From Aedes albopictus (lineage: Eukaryota; Arthropoda; Insecta; Diptera; Culicidae), in assembly GCF_035046485.1 (NCBI RefSeq), contig NC_085137.1, forward strand, positions 8,781,977 to 8,845,976: a stretch of DNA of 64,000 nt, given 5' to 3'. A model generated the notes under the pieces. It made no database searches. It saw only the letters and a program-made list of their open reading frames with translations, and had not been told where the DNA came from. The translations under genes were made by a program, and so were the position numbers. This document shows positions 36,705 through 47,682 of the stretch, piece after piece (the first letter of the stretch is position 1; each line of letters opens with the position of its first letter).

Positions 36705-37177
36705 CTCTGCATATGTAGATAATACTTTTCGGTTAGGTGCGTTCTTAATTCTGAGGATTCAACTTGACTCAATGGCTCCAAGAAAGACACCATCGCACTG
36801 CAGAAGGTATTTATCTATTTTTTCGTGCATTTTCGCTGCCCGTGTTAGCCCAGACGGCGGTGGACTGCGCAAACAAAAACACACACAAAAAATCTGCCAG
36901 ATTCAAACATACCTACGTCCCATTTAGGTGGTTCGTATTCTAACCGCACCGTCATCGTCGCGGTGCCGTAGTGGTTCGTTCGTTCGTTCGTTTCGCATCT
37001 AGAGCGAACGGGAGATGCGGACGCGTTTAGGCCGTTCATTATTCTGCTGATAAATCCGAAATTTATCTCGTCCACTTGATCTTCTCGCTTGGGAAACGGA
37101 AAGCCAAATCTGGCTAGCGGGTAGGTGAACTACGGGAATTTGGATGATCAGGAGCGTGCTCAGATGCAATTACAGTG
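36705..37177. other. No gene recognised
   Basis: Short unique-looking stretch with a triple CGTT run (36971-36990). The minus-strand 76-codon frame has no recognisable feature. Confidence 0.4.
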
Positions 37178-37185
37178 GTACAGGG

Positions 37186-37496
37186 CAGAGAAGTTGTTAT
37201 AGAGATGCGCGAAGAGGATTTAGGTTATGTTTATTTACAATCACACCCAATAACAATCAATTTTTGCGGTGAACAAAATCATATTTTCGCGTGCGTGTTA
37301 GTTTGATCTGCCCATAAGATGTCAAGCATACAAGTGACGTCATGCTTTGCACTAACACACTTTCATGTGCTTTCATGTTGCGCTTTGTTTCCCATGTTTT
37401 TCTATTTCCTTGAATTTGCTCGATTGGGACCGCGTTTGACGGTTCAATTGGAACCTTTGGTTTCAGTCTTCGCGCATCTCTATAACAACTTCTCTG
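37186..37496. mobile_element. 311-bp hAT-type MITE with 8-bp target duplication
   Basis: The terminal inverted repeats are CAGAGAAGTTGTTATAGAGA... and the complement ...TCTCTATAACAACTTCTCTG, about 28 bp and perfect. They are flanked by the exact 8-bp duplication GTACAGGG (37178-37185 and 37497-37504). CAG-type ends with 8-bp duplications are typical of hAT transposition. No transposase frame. Confidence 0.88.
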
Positions 37497-37628
37497 GTAC
37501 AGGGATTCTCTTAATCCTGATGGATTTGCACGTGCGTAGGAGGAATACCGGGCTGGTTTTCGTGAAGGCCGATCAACGACGTATCCCATGTGTATAACCA
37601 TGATGATCATTGCTCAATTTGGAAAGGA

Positions 37629-37930
37629 TACATTTATTTGAACTTCATTACAATTAGGATAACACATAAACAACAATAGTACTACGTTTGCGGCTTTTAC
37701 TCTCCATCCTCGGATATGGCCAATTGTCGCCAGATTACGCTTCACCTGGTTCGCCGTTTATCGTATCCTTCCGGCTTTAGCCATCTTCTGGATGCTAGGT
37801 TCATTCTTCTCCTTCAGACACCGTTTTCCTCCACACTACCCAAGATCGTTCTTAGCACGCATCACTCTAGAACCCTAAATGCTTGCAGGCCATCGAGCAT
37901 TGTTCATTAGCGTGGGACACGGTTACATGT
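37629..37930 (-). pseudogene. 3'-end fragment of an RTE-like LINE, minus strand
   Basis: Read on the minus strand this matches the 3' part of the LINE at 38045-40524. GCCTGCAAGCA aligns to 40131-40141, GCGTGCTAAGAACGATCTT to 40160-40178, AGCATCCAGAAG to 40252-40263, CGAGGATGGAGA near 40435, and the tail CAAATAAATGTAT to 40511-40523. About 100 bp corresponding to roughly 40290-40395 is deleted. It is a 5'-truncated, internally deleted copy ending at about 37629. It lies head-to-head with the longer plus-strand copy. Confidence 0.85.
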
Positions 37931-38068
37931 AGGTATGTAAAAAAATCACATCCAAGGCACGAGCTCGCTAATTTGAAGTTTGAGTGCTGCTGTGTTTACA
38001 TAAAATGGTCGTGTTTCCATGACCGCCTAGATAACACGGCATCACTTAGAAGTTAAACAAGACAACAC

Positions 38069-38308
38069 GTGCATTGGACCATAGAAAACTTCAGACCTCC
38101 CATTTTTGTTGAGGTATTTATTTTTATCGGTGACCATCAGCTGCATAATACTGATGCAAGTACTGATGATGACAAGGACGCATTTTACGCGCAGCTCGAA
38201 CGCGAGTACGATCGCTGCCCAAGCCACGACGTCAAGATCATCATAGGAGATTTGAACGCTCAGGTAGGCAAGAATGAGGAACTCAGTCCGACGACCACTA
38301 TCTGGTGA
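38069..38308 (+). pseudogene. LINE endonuclease fragment (RTE-like), deleted
   Basis: The frame contains DAFYAQLEREYDRCPSHDVK and IIGDLNAQVG, the mid-region of an apurinic-type endonuclease of an RTE-like non-LTR retrotransposon. There GDLN is part of the catalytic core. The frame breaks right after this motif. The next recognisable residues, SDDHYLVMVKL at about 38287-38325, come from the C-terminal end of the endonuclease in another frame, so the stretch between (with the catalytic histidine region) is deleted. The N-terminal part is also missing. Confidence 0.85.
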
Positions 38309-40500
38309 TGGTCAAACTGCGCCCAAAACTCTCCGTCATCAACAATGTACGGTACCGGCTACCGCCACGGTACAACCTAGAGCAACTGAAGCAATCGGAT
38401 GTCGCCTCAGCATACGCGCAGAATCTCGAAGCCGCGTTGCCAGACGAGGGCGAGCTCGATGAGGCCCGTCTAGAGGACTGCTGGAGTACAGTGAAAGCAA
38501 CCATCAACGACGCAGCAGAGAGCACCATCGGGTACGTGGAACGGAATCGACGGAAACAATGGTTTGACAAAGAGTGCAGAACAGTTTTGGAGGAGAAGAA
38601 CGCAGCGAGGGCGATAATGCTGCAGCAAGGGACTCGACAGAACGTGGAACGCTACAAACAGAAGCGGAAACAGCAGACCCGCCTCTTTCGGGAGAAAAAG
38701 CGCCGTCTGGAAGAAGCGGAGTGTAAAGAAATGGAACTGCTGTGCCGTTCCCAAGAAACACGGAAGTTCTATCAGGAGCTCAACGCATCCCGCAACGGCT
38801 TCGTGCCACTAGCCGAAATATGCAGGGATAAAGACGGAGGCTTCTTGACGGACGGACGTGAGGTGATCGAAAGGTGGAAGCAGCACTTCGATCAGCACCT
38901 CAACGACGTGGAGAACGTAGGCACGGGAGCTTACGGCAACGGAGGAAACGACGACGCCAGTGCAGCGGAGGACGGAAATGAACCAACTCCCACGCTGAGG
39001 GAAGTTAAGGATGCCATTCACCAGCTCAAAACCAACAAAGCAGCTGGTAAGGATGGTATCGCAGCTGAACTCATCAAGATGGGCTCAGAAAAGTTGGCCA
39101 CCTGTCTGCATCGACTGATAGTCAGGATCTGGGAAACCGAACTGCTACCGGAGGAGTGAAAGGAAGGGATAATTTGCCCCATTCACAAGAAAGGCGACAA
39201 TTTGGAATGTGCGAACTTCAGGGCGATCACTATTTTGAATGCTGCCTACAAAGTGCTATCCCAGATCATCATCCGTCGTCTTTCACCTAAAACGAATGAG
39301 TTCGTGGGAAGTTATCAAGCCGGCTTTATCGACGGCCGGTCGACAACAGACGAGATCTTCACCGTACGGCAAATCCTCCAGAAATGCCGTGAATACAAGG
39401 TCCCAACGCATCACCTGCTCATCGACTTCAAAGCGGCATACGACAGTATCGACCGCGCAGAGCTATGGAGAATCATGGACGAAAACGGCTTTCCTGGGAA
39501 GCTGACTAGACTGATTAAAGCAACGATGGACGGTGTGCAAAACTGCGTAAGGGTTTCGGGTGAACTACCCAGTTCATTCGAATCTCGCCGGGGACTGCGA
39601 CAAGGTGACGGACTCTCATGTCTACTCTTCAACATCGCGCTGGAAGGTGTGATGCGACGAGCCAGGCTCAACAGCCGGGGAACGATTTTCACAAAATCCG
39701 GCCTTGTGTGCTTTGCGGAGGACATGGACATTATCGCTAGAACATTTGGAACGGTGGCAGAACTGTACACCCGCCTGAAACGCGAAGCAGCAAAGGTCGG
39801 ACTGGTGGTGAATGCCTCAAAAACAAAGTACATGCTGGTAGGCGGAACCGAATACGACCGGATCCGTCTGGGTAGTAATGTTACGATAGACGGGGATACT
39901 TTCGAGGTGGTGGAGGAATTCGTCTACCTCGGATCCTTACTGACGGCTGACAACAACGTGAGCCGAGAAATTCGGAGGCGCATCATCAGCGGAAGTCGGG
40001 CCTACTACGGGCTCCAGAAGAAACTGCGGTCGAAAAAGATTCACCCACGCACCAAATGCACCATGTACAAAACGCTGATAAGACCGGTGATCCTCTACGG
40101 GCACGAGACATGGACCATGCTCGAGGAGGACCTGCAAGCACTCGGAGTTTTCGAGCGACGCGTGCTAAGAACGATCTTCGGCGGTGTGCAGGAGAACGGT
40201 GTGTGGCGGAGAAGGATGAACCACGAGCTCGCTGAACTTTACGGCGAACCCAGCATCCAGAAGGTGGCCAAAGCCAGAAGGATACGTTGGGCAGGGCATG
40301 TTGCAAGAATGCCGGACAACAACCCTGCAAAGCTGGTGTTTGCAACGGATCCGGTTGGTACAAGAAGGCGTGGAGCGCAGAGAGCACGATGGGCGGACCA
40401 GGTGGAGCGTGACTTGGCGAGCATTGGGCGCGACCGAGGATGGAGAACGGCAGCCACAAATCGAGTATTGTGGCGTACTATTGATTATGTCTTGTCTTAA
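38285..40500 (+). pseudogene. RTE-like LINE reverse transcriptase, one nonsense codon, altered active site
   Basis: One continuous frame follows the endonuclease remnant, broken only by TGA at 39157-39159 where related proteins have Trp (LLPEE-stop-KEGIICP). Features in order are a charged coiled-coil-like linker (38500-38790), the RT fingers with KAAGKDGIAAELIK (39040-39081) and NFRAITILNAAYKVLSQII (39214-39270), QAGFIDGRSTTDEIF (39319-39363), DFKAAYDSIDR (39424-39456) and GLRQGDGLSCLLFN (39592-39633). The catalytic box reads FAEDMD (39712-39729) where FADD is expected, so a metal-binding Asp is Glu. A C-terminal region with HPRTKCTMYKTLIRPVILYG follows to the stop at 40500. With endonuclease deletion, nonsense codon and D-to-E change this copy is dead. 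Confidence 0.92.
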
Positions 40501-40526
40501 TGATGTTGAACAAATAAATGTATGTA
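40501..40526 (+). other. LINE 3' tail with ATGT repeat, target of a later insertion
   Basis: The LINE tail ends CAAATAAATGTATGTA. The foldback element that follows is inserted here, and on its far side (46759-46776) the sequence continues TATGTATGTATGTGTG, so the short ATGT repeat tail of the LINE was split by the insertion. Confidence 0.7.
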
Positions 40527-40679
40527 CACTACCCGCCATAAATATGGAATCGCATCTTCTAGTATTGCAACACCCCAATTGAATATTGCAGCACCCCAAA
40601 AAGTTTGGCATCACCTGAAAACCTTATGATTTACTAAACTATATCTCAAAAACCGTATCCTCTGCAAAGTTTAGACTTT

Positions 40680-42460
40680 CGGCAAAGTTGTTCAGCAGGT
40701 TTATGACCTTCAAATGGTGAAATATTTGGTAACGTAATTCCGCCGCTATGTGGCGCTAGTGTACATTTACAATGAAGTACTTTGACATGGTTTATCTCAT
40801 GATTCTGACCACCTAGAATGTTCGTGTCTTCAGCAATGTTGATCAGATGGTCTATGGCTATCAAATGGTGGTAATATTAGTGCGTAATTCCGCCGCTATG
40901 TGGCGCTAGTGTGCATTTACAATGAAGTATTTTGACATGGTTTTTCTCATGATTCTGACAACCTAGAATGTTCGTGTCTTCAGCAATGTTGATCAGATGG
41001 TCTATGGCTATCAAATGGTGGTAATTTTAGTGCGTAATTCCGCCGCTAGTGGCGCTAGTGTGCATTTACAATAAAGTATTTTGACATGGTTTATCTCATG
41101 ATTCTGACCACCTAGAATGTTCGTGTCTTCAGCAATGTTGATCAGATGGTCTATGGCTATCAAATGGTGGTAATTTTAGTGCGTAATTCCGCCGCTATGT
41201 GGCGCTAGTGTGCATTTACAATGAAGTATTTTGACATGGTTTTTCTCATGATTCTGACCACCTAGAATGCTCGTGTCTTCAGCAATGTTGATCTGATGGT
41301 CTACGGCTATCAAATGGAGGAAATTTTAGTGCGTAATTCCGCCACTATGTGGCGCTAGTGTGTATTTACAATGAAGTATTTGGACATGGTTTATCTCATG
41401 ATTCTGACCACCTAGAATATTCGTGCCTTCAGCAATGTTGATCAGATGGTCTATGGCTATCAAATGGTGATAATTTTAGTGCGTAATTCCGCCGCTATGT
41501 GTCGCCAGTGTGCATTTAAAATGAAATACTTTGACATGGTTTATCTCATGATTCTGACCACCTAGAATGTTCGTGTCTTCAGCAATGTTGATCAGAAGGT
41601 CTATGACTATCAAATGGTGGTAATTTTAGTGCGTAATTCCGCCGCTATGTGGCGCTAATGTACATTTACAATGAAGTACTTTTACATGGTTTATCTCATG
41701 ATTCTGACCACCTAGAATATTCGTGTCTTCAGCAATGTTGATCTGATGGTCTATGGCTATCAAATGGTGGAAATTTTAGTGCGTAATTCCGCCACTATGT
41801 GGCGCTAGTGTGCATTTACAATGAAGTATTTTTACATGGTTTATCTCATGATTCTGACCACCTAGAATGTTCGTGTCTTCAGCAATGTTGATCATAAGGT
41901 CTATGGCTATCAAATGGTAGTAAGTTTAGTGCGTAATTCCGCCGCTATGTGTCGCCAGTGTGCATTTAAAATGAAATACTTTGACATGGTTTATCTCATG
42001 ATTCTGACCACCTAGAATGTTCGTGTCTTCAGCAATGTTGATCAGAAGGTCTATGGCTATCAAATGGTGATAATTTTAGTGCGTAATTCCGCCGCTATGT
42101 GGCGCTAGTGTGCATTTACAATGAAGTACTTTGACATGGTTTATTTCAAGATTCTGACCACCTAGAAAGTGCGTGTGTTCAGCAAAGTTGATCAGAAGGT
42201 CTATAGCTATCAAATGGTAGTAAGTTTGGTGAGTAATTCCACCGCTAGGTGGCGCCAGTGCGCATTTACAATGAAGTACTTTAACATGGTTTATCTTATG
42301 ATTCTGACCACGTAGAAAGTTCGTGTCTTCAGCCAAGTTTGTCAGGCGGTCTATGGCTATCAAATGGTGATAAGTTTAGTGCGTAATTCCTCCACTATGT
42401 GGCGCCACTGTGCATTTACACCAAAGTACTTCGAAATGGTTTATCTCATAATTCTGACCA
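40680..42460. repeat. 150-bp tandem array, left arm, about 12 units
   Basis: The motif CCGC(T/C)ATGTGGCGCTAGTG recurs near 40741, 40891, 41040, 41190, 41340, 41490, 41640, 41790, 41940, 42090, 42240 and 42390, a strict 149-150-bp period. Units also share TTTATCTCATGATTCTGACC and CTTCAGCAATGTTGATCAGA. The left ten or so units are nearly identical, while the inner two or three are more diverged. Because 150 is a multiple of three, repeat-derived frames stay open in places. Confidence 0.95.
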
Positions 42461-42464
42461 CCTA

Positions 42465-42858
42465 GACCTACCTGTGCGCCGACTATATTTTGCTCGGCGG
42501 CAGTGTGATAGCCATTTATGGCCGGCGGCGGTGGTGTCACGCCGGTGGCAGCTTTTGGCGGCGTGAATCGGCTTGACCAAAATTTGACCATAATGTTACA
42601 TTGACAGAGCAAACAAGTTATCATTACGCACTATAATTTGTTGTCTGAGCTATTTCATGACCATGGATGACATAAACTATTGATTGAATGAATACCTTTT
42701 GTAAGTCCTGTTCAGATCCGTCGCTGCGACCAGTGATAAGTCCTATTATGACAATACCCGCATCCTTAGTGTAGTTCATGTTGCAATACTGCATTGCAAT
42801 TGAAGGCAATACAATAGAGATATTGCTACAATTTTTGTTTCATTTATATAGTGGAAAG
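42465..42858. other. GC-rich spacer inside the foldback element
   Basis: This begins with a GGCGGC-rich stretch (42478-42570; GCCGGCGGCGGTGGTGTCA) and passes into AT-richer sequence. A related but inverted GGCGGCG/CCGGCGGC stretch appears at about 45373-45415, suggesting another, older inverted-repeat element whose interior is the 24-bp array. Confidence 0.5.
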
Positions 42859-45345
42859 GAATCTCGTTTCTTCAGGGAGGAATCTCAGAGGGCATGCCAG
42901 GAGGAACCTTGAAAGAAACTAGAGAAATTCATGAAGAAAATTCTGGGCTTATCTCTTCAGGAACTGCTGTATGAAATCCTGAAGGAACTACTGCAGAAAT
43001 CTCTGGTGGTTCAAGAGTCTGTGTTAGAGAGATCCCTGCAGAAACTTCTAAAGGAATCCATGATTGAAATTTCCGAGGAATTTCAGAAGGACATCCAGGA
43101 TGATTCCATAAATGAATTCAAGAAGAAATCCTAGGGGATTTACAGCAGAAATCCTCGAAGGAACTCCAGCGGGAATTTCCAGGGGAATTCGAGAAGGAAT
43201 CCTTTAAGCAAGGATTTCTAGGAGGAATCGACGAAAAATATCCAGGAGAAATTCCGAAAGATTTTCCAGCTGGAAACGTCAAAAGAATTCAAGTGGGAGT
43301 TTAGAAGAAAATTAGAAAAAGAGTCCGCAAAGGAATTCTAAGAGGAATCAACGAAAATTACCTTAGAGGTATTTCTGGAGGAATTCCAGCAGAAATCCCT
43401 GAGAGAATTCTTGGAGGAATCCCCGAAGGAATTCTAAGAGGAATCCCCGCAGGAATTCCAGAAAGAATCTTCGAAGGAATCTCCCAAGAAATTACAGGTG
43501 AAATTTATGCAGAAATCCCAGGAGGAGCCACCGAAAGAACTTCGGAAGAAATCTTCGAAGGAATTTCGAGCGGAATCCTCTCAAGTTTTTTAAGAGGAAA
43601 CCTCCAAGAGGAATTCCCATAGGAAGGCAGAAGGAATCCCCGAAGAAATTCTATATGGAATCCTCGAAGGAACTCTATGAAGAATCGACGAATTCTAGAA
43701 AGAATTTCCGGAGGAATTCTTGGAAAAATCACCGAATAAATTCAAGAAGGAAACCCTGAAGGAATTCCAGGAAGAATTCCATGGAGAATTTAAGGAATTC
43801 CAGGAGGAATTTCCGAAAAAAATAAAAGAGAGGAAACTTCAAAGTTATTCCAGGAGGAGTTCCCGTGTTAATTTTAGGAGGAATCCCCGAGGAATATCAG
43901 GAGGAATACCCAAAGAAATATCAGGAGGAAACTTTGACGGAAGTCCAGCAGGAATCCACGAAGGAATTCCAAGACAAATCCCCGAAGGAACTCTAAGAGG
44001 ATATCCCGAAGGAATTCCCGGTGGAATTCACGACGGAATATCAAGAGGAATCCCCGAAAGAATTTCAGGAGAAATCCATGAAGGAAGTCCAGGAGGAATC
44101 CCGAAATAAATTCCAGACAGAATTTTTCAAAGTAATTCGTGAAGGAATCCTCAAAAGACTTCTAGGTGGAACCATCGAAAAAAAAATTAGAGGAACCCTC
44201 AAAGAAATTTCATGAGGAACCCGTGGATAAAATTGAAAAGAATCTTCGAAGGAGTTTTAGGGGGAATCCCCAAAGGTATTTCAGGAGGAATCCCCGCAGG
44301 AATTTCAAGGGCAAATTCCGAAAATAATCCTGCGTGAATCCCAAAGGAATTCCAGCAATTACCCACAAAAAAAATCCAGCAGGACTCCAGTGGGAACTTT
44401 CAAGGGAATTCGGGTAAGAATCTCCAAAGGATTTCAATAACGGATCAACGAAAAATATCCTCTGAAAGAGTTCCAGGAGAAATTCGTGAGGGAATTCTAA
44501 GAGGAATCACCGAAGGAATTCCAGGAGCAATCCCCGAATGAATTCCAGAAGAAATTCCCCAAGGAATTCCAGTAGGAAACCCCGAAGGAAATCTAGGTGG
44601 AATCCCCGAAGGAATTCAATGAGAAATTTCTGGAGCAATCTCCGAAGAAATTCGAAGAGGAATCACAATAGAAATCCCATGAAGAAACTCCAAAGGAAAT
44701 CCAGGAAGAACCTCCGCAGTAATTGCTGCAGGAGTTCCCGTAGAAATTCCAGGGGGAATCCCCGACGGAATGTCAGCAGGAATCCCTGAAGAAATTTCAA
44801 GAGGAATCCTTGAAGGAAGTTCAGCAGAAATTTCCGAAAGAACTTGATGATCAATCCCCGAATTAATTCCAGGACAAATCCCCAAAAGAACTCTAGGAGG
44901 AGACCCCGAAGGAATTCCAAAAGAAATCTCCGAAAGAATTCAAGAAGAAATCTCCGAAGGAATCCCTGAAGAAAATCCAGAATGAATACTTCGACGGAAT
45001 TCCAGGAGGATATCATGAAGAAATTTCAAGAGAAATCTCCGAAGAAATTACAGGAGAAAACCCTGCAGGAATCCAGGGGGAAGAGGAAACCCCATAGGAA
45101 GTTCAAAAGAAATCTCCGAAGAAACTCTAGGAGAAATACCCGAAGAAATTCCAGGAGGACTCCTGGAGGAATTCTATGAGGAATTCCTGATGGAAATCAA
45201 GGAGGAATCTCCGTAGGAATTCTAAAAGAAATCATCGAAGAAATTCCAGGAGGAAACCCCGAAGGGATTTTTAGAGAAATCCACGACAGCGTATCAGGAG
45301 AAATCCCCGAAAGAATTTCAAGAGGAATCCTTGAAGGAATGCAAC
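42859..45345. repeat. 24-bp degenerate array, GAAGGAATTCCAGGAGGAATCCCC type
   Basis: About 2.5 kb of imperfect 24-bp units built from two 12-bp halves, strongly purine-rich on the plus strand. Good examples run through 43940-44100, where consecutive 24-mers can be counted off directly. The period is a multiple of three, which keeps frames open for up to 129 codons (43720-44109) with repeating Glu/Phe/Gln or Gly/Ile/Pro composition. These are not taken as proteins. Confidence 0.9.
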
Positions 45346-45419
45346 ATTAATTTTGTTTGTGCACTGATCACCGGCGCGGAAAATAAAAACCGGCGGCGTG
45401 ACAAACTGCGGCGTATGGC

Positions 45420-46600
45420 CTAAGTGATCAGAATCATGAGATAAACCATGTCAAAGTACTTCGTTTTAAATGCACACTGGCGCCACATAGCGATGGAATT
45501 ACCCACTAAACTTACCACCATTTGATAGCCATAGACCGTCTGATCAACTTTGCCGAAGACACGAACATTCTAGATGGTCAGAATTATGAGATAAACCATG
45601 TCAAATTACTTCGTTTTAAATGCACATGGGCGACATATAGCGGCGGAATTACGCACTATATTTACCACCATTTGATAGCCATAGACCGTCTGATCAGCAT
45701 TGCCGAAGACAAGAACATTCTAGGTGGTCAGAATCATGAGATAAACCTTGTCAAAGTACTTCGTTGTAAATGCACACTGGCGCCCCATAGCGGCGGAATT
45801 ACGCAGTAAACTTACTACCATTTGATAGCCATAGACCGGCTGGCCAACTTTGCTGAAGACACGAATATTCCAGGTGGTCAAAATCATGAAATAAACCATT
45901 CAAAGTACTTCGTTTTAAATGTACACTGGTGCCACATAGCGGTGAAATTACGCACTAAACTTATTACCTTTTGATAGCCATAGACCGTCTGATTAACTTT
46001 GCTAAAGAAACGAACTTTCTATGTGGTCAGAATCATGAGCTAACCCATGTCAAAATACTTCGTTTTAAACGCACACTGGTCCCACCTAGCGGCGGAATTA
46101 CGCACTAAACTTACCACCATTTGATAGTCATAGCCTGTCTGATTAACTTTGCTGAATACACGAACTTTCTAAGCGGTCAGAATCATGAGATAAACCATGC
46201 CAAAGTACTTCATTTTAAATGCACACTGGCGCCACATAGCGGCGGAATTACGCACTGAACTTACCACCATTTGATAGCCATAGACCGTCTGATCAACTTT
46301 GCCGAAGACACGAACTTTCTAGGTGGTCAGAATCATGAGCTAACCCATGGCAAAATACTTCGTTTTAAACGCACACTGGTGCCACCAAGCGGCGGAATTA
46401 CGCACTAAACTTACCACCATTTGATAGTCATAGCCCGTCTGATTAACTTTGCTGAAGACACGAACTTTCTAAGTGGTCAGAATCACGAGATAAACAATGT
46501 CAAAGTACTGCGTTTGAAATGCACACTGGCGCCACATAGCGGCGGAATTACGCACTAAACTTACCACCATTTGATAGCCATAGGTCTTCTGATCAACTTT
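45420..46600. repeat. 150-bp tandem array, right arm, about 8 inverted units
   Basis: Here the units are in the opposite orientation (CACTGGCGCCACATAGCGGC) near 45486, 45634, 45783, 45932, 46081, 46230, 46381 and 46532. The spacing is about 149 bp. They pair with the left-arm array. The arms have different unit numbers, so array length changed independently after the inverted structure formed. Confidence 0.93.
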
Positions 46601-46784
46601 GCTGAAGGTCTAAACTATGCAGGGGATACGGTTTTTGAGATACAGTTCAGAAAGTGATGAAGTCTTCAGGTGATGCCAAACTTTCTGGGGGTGCTGCAAT
46701 ATTCAACTGGGGTGTTGCAATACTAGGCGATGCGATTCCATATTTATGGCGGGTAGTGTATGTATGTATGTGTGGGGTAGTTAA

Positions 46785-47075
46785 TCAGTAAGGGTCCGCA
46801 GTAGTAACGCCTACCCGAAGAAATGGTGGCGCTGGGGTAACCCGTTCTGCGAGATCAGCCATCAACTGTTTCTGGACCGTTGGTTTATTCCGAAAGCAGG
46901 TAATGCATCTGTGCACGATCGTCCTAGCGAGACGGCGTGCGCTGAGTGGCCAGAAACGTTCTCGGATACTGGCTACCAACAGTTGTGGTCCAGCTTGAAG
47001 GTGCTCAAAGTGGAAACGACGCACAATCATGAACGTTAGCGGATGGTTCTTGTCTAACAGCATAGGATGCTTCCG
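46785..47075 (-). pseudogene. BEL/Pao integrase N-terminal fragment
   Basis: The minus-strand frame has the zinc-binding HFEH...CITC pattern (HFEH near residue 18, CITC near residue 54 of the 92-residue frame), followed by the FRNKP and RVTPAPPF segment that leads into the DDE core in BEL/Pao integrases. It stops just where the catalytic core should begin, at the junction with the LINE-tail/foldback complex. The downstream integrase and 3' LTR are absent. Confidence 0.85.
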
Positions 47076-47682
47076 GTCCGTCGAAATTGGAGCATTTTCC
47101 AGCCGGCCGCCAACCCGAAGTACGCCCTCGATCAGCTGTGGATGCAGTGTGTTGATTCGAGAAGTTGCCTTGACTTCTCCCTTTCTTTCAAGATAGGAGA
47201 TTTCTTGAGCGAAGCACTCCTTCTGTGACAGCTACACTAGATGCAGTATAGCGTGCTCTCGTTCTGCAAGTGATACCGGACCGTTCTTCCTGGGAATCGA
47301 TCCACGTGCGAGAAGAGCGTTGTGTTTGAAGTGCAGCAACATGGCAACCAGTTTATCTAACCGGTGCAGTGCGGAGCGGAGATAGAAGATTTCATTAGGT
47401 GGCAGAATTGCTGCTACTGAAGCTACTGTGGAACCTTCTTCTAAGAACGAACGATCGAGCTCCTCTAGTACTAGTTCTTGTGTTTCCGGCCAGCAGTTCT
47501 TCTCTTGTCGTAGCCAGCCCGGACCTTCCCACCATAGCGAGTTGTGCTGTGAAACACCGCACGATAGGCCATCCGCGGGAATGTCAATGCCTGCCTACAA
47601 TAAGCCACCACGTTCCGTTCGCCAGATGCTGCACCTCGGAGATCCTGTTCGCTACGAACATTTGGTATCGCGACGGATTGGA
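47076..47682 (-). pseudogene. BEL/Pao region between RNase H and integrase, decayed
   Basis: This lies between the two recognisable parts of the same minus-strand element and is best explained as its linker region with accumulated stops and frameshifts. I do not see a continuous frame. The plus-strand frames here (95 and 144 codons) are shadows. Confidence 0.6.

Larger units (their letters stand above)
40527..46758. mobile_element. 6.2-kb foldback element with tandem-repeat arms
   Basis: The ends CACTACCCGCCATAAATATG and CATATTTATGGCGGGTAGTG are perfect complements with TA on both sides (40525-40526, 46759-46760). Inverted similarity continues through the GGTGTTGCAATA, TTTGGCATCACCTGAA and GGGGATACGGTTTTTGAGAT segments. 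The arms are then filled with 150-bp tandem units, about 12 in the left arm and 8 in inverted orientation in the right. The interior (42470-45420) holds GC-rich spacers and a 24-bp degenerate array. No transposase or integrase frame was found, so it is non-autonomous. The CACT.. ends and TA duplication favour a Tc1/mariner-related origin. An 8-bp reading (ATGTATGT) is also possible because the target is a microsatellite. Confidence 0.88.

Noticed and set aside
35929..36793. Pair of similar 77- and 92-codon frames sharing an RSKRLKFVWENLAKCMQKF segment
   Set aside because: They are the two inverted arms of one foldback element, so the shared peptide follows from the DNA symmetry.
43720..44109. 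129-codon frame rich in Glu/Gln/Phe then Gly/Ile/Pro
   Set aside because: A product of the 24-bp repeat period. Similar low-complexity frames occur on the other strand.
40680..46600. CRISPR-like regular repeats
   Set aside because: Units are 150 bp and directly adjacent with no unique spacers, and the context is a eukaryotic transposable element.
40517..46776. An 8-bp ATGTATGT target duplication (hAT-like) for the 6.2-kb foldback element
   Set aside because: The target is an ATGT microsatellite, so the 8-bp match is expected by chance. TA with CACT-type ends is the simpler reading, though not proven.
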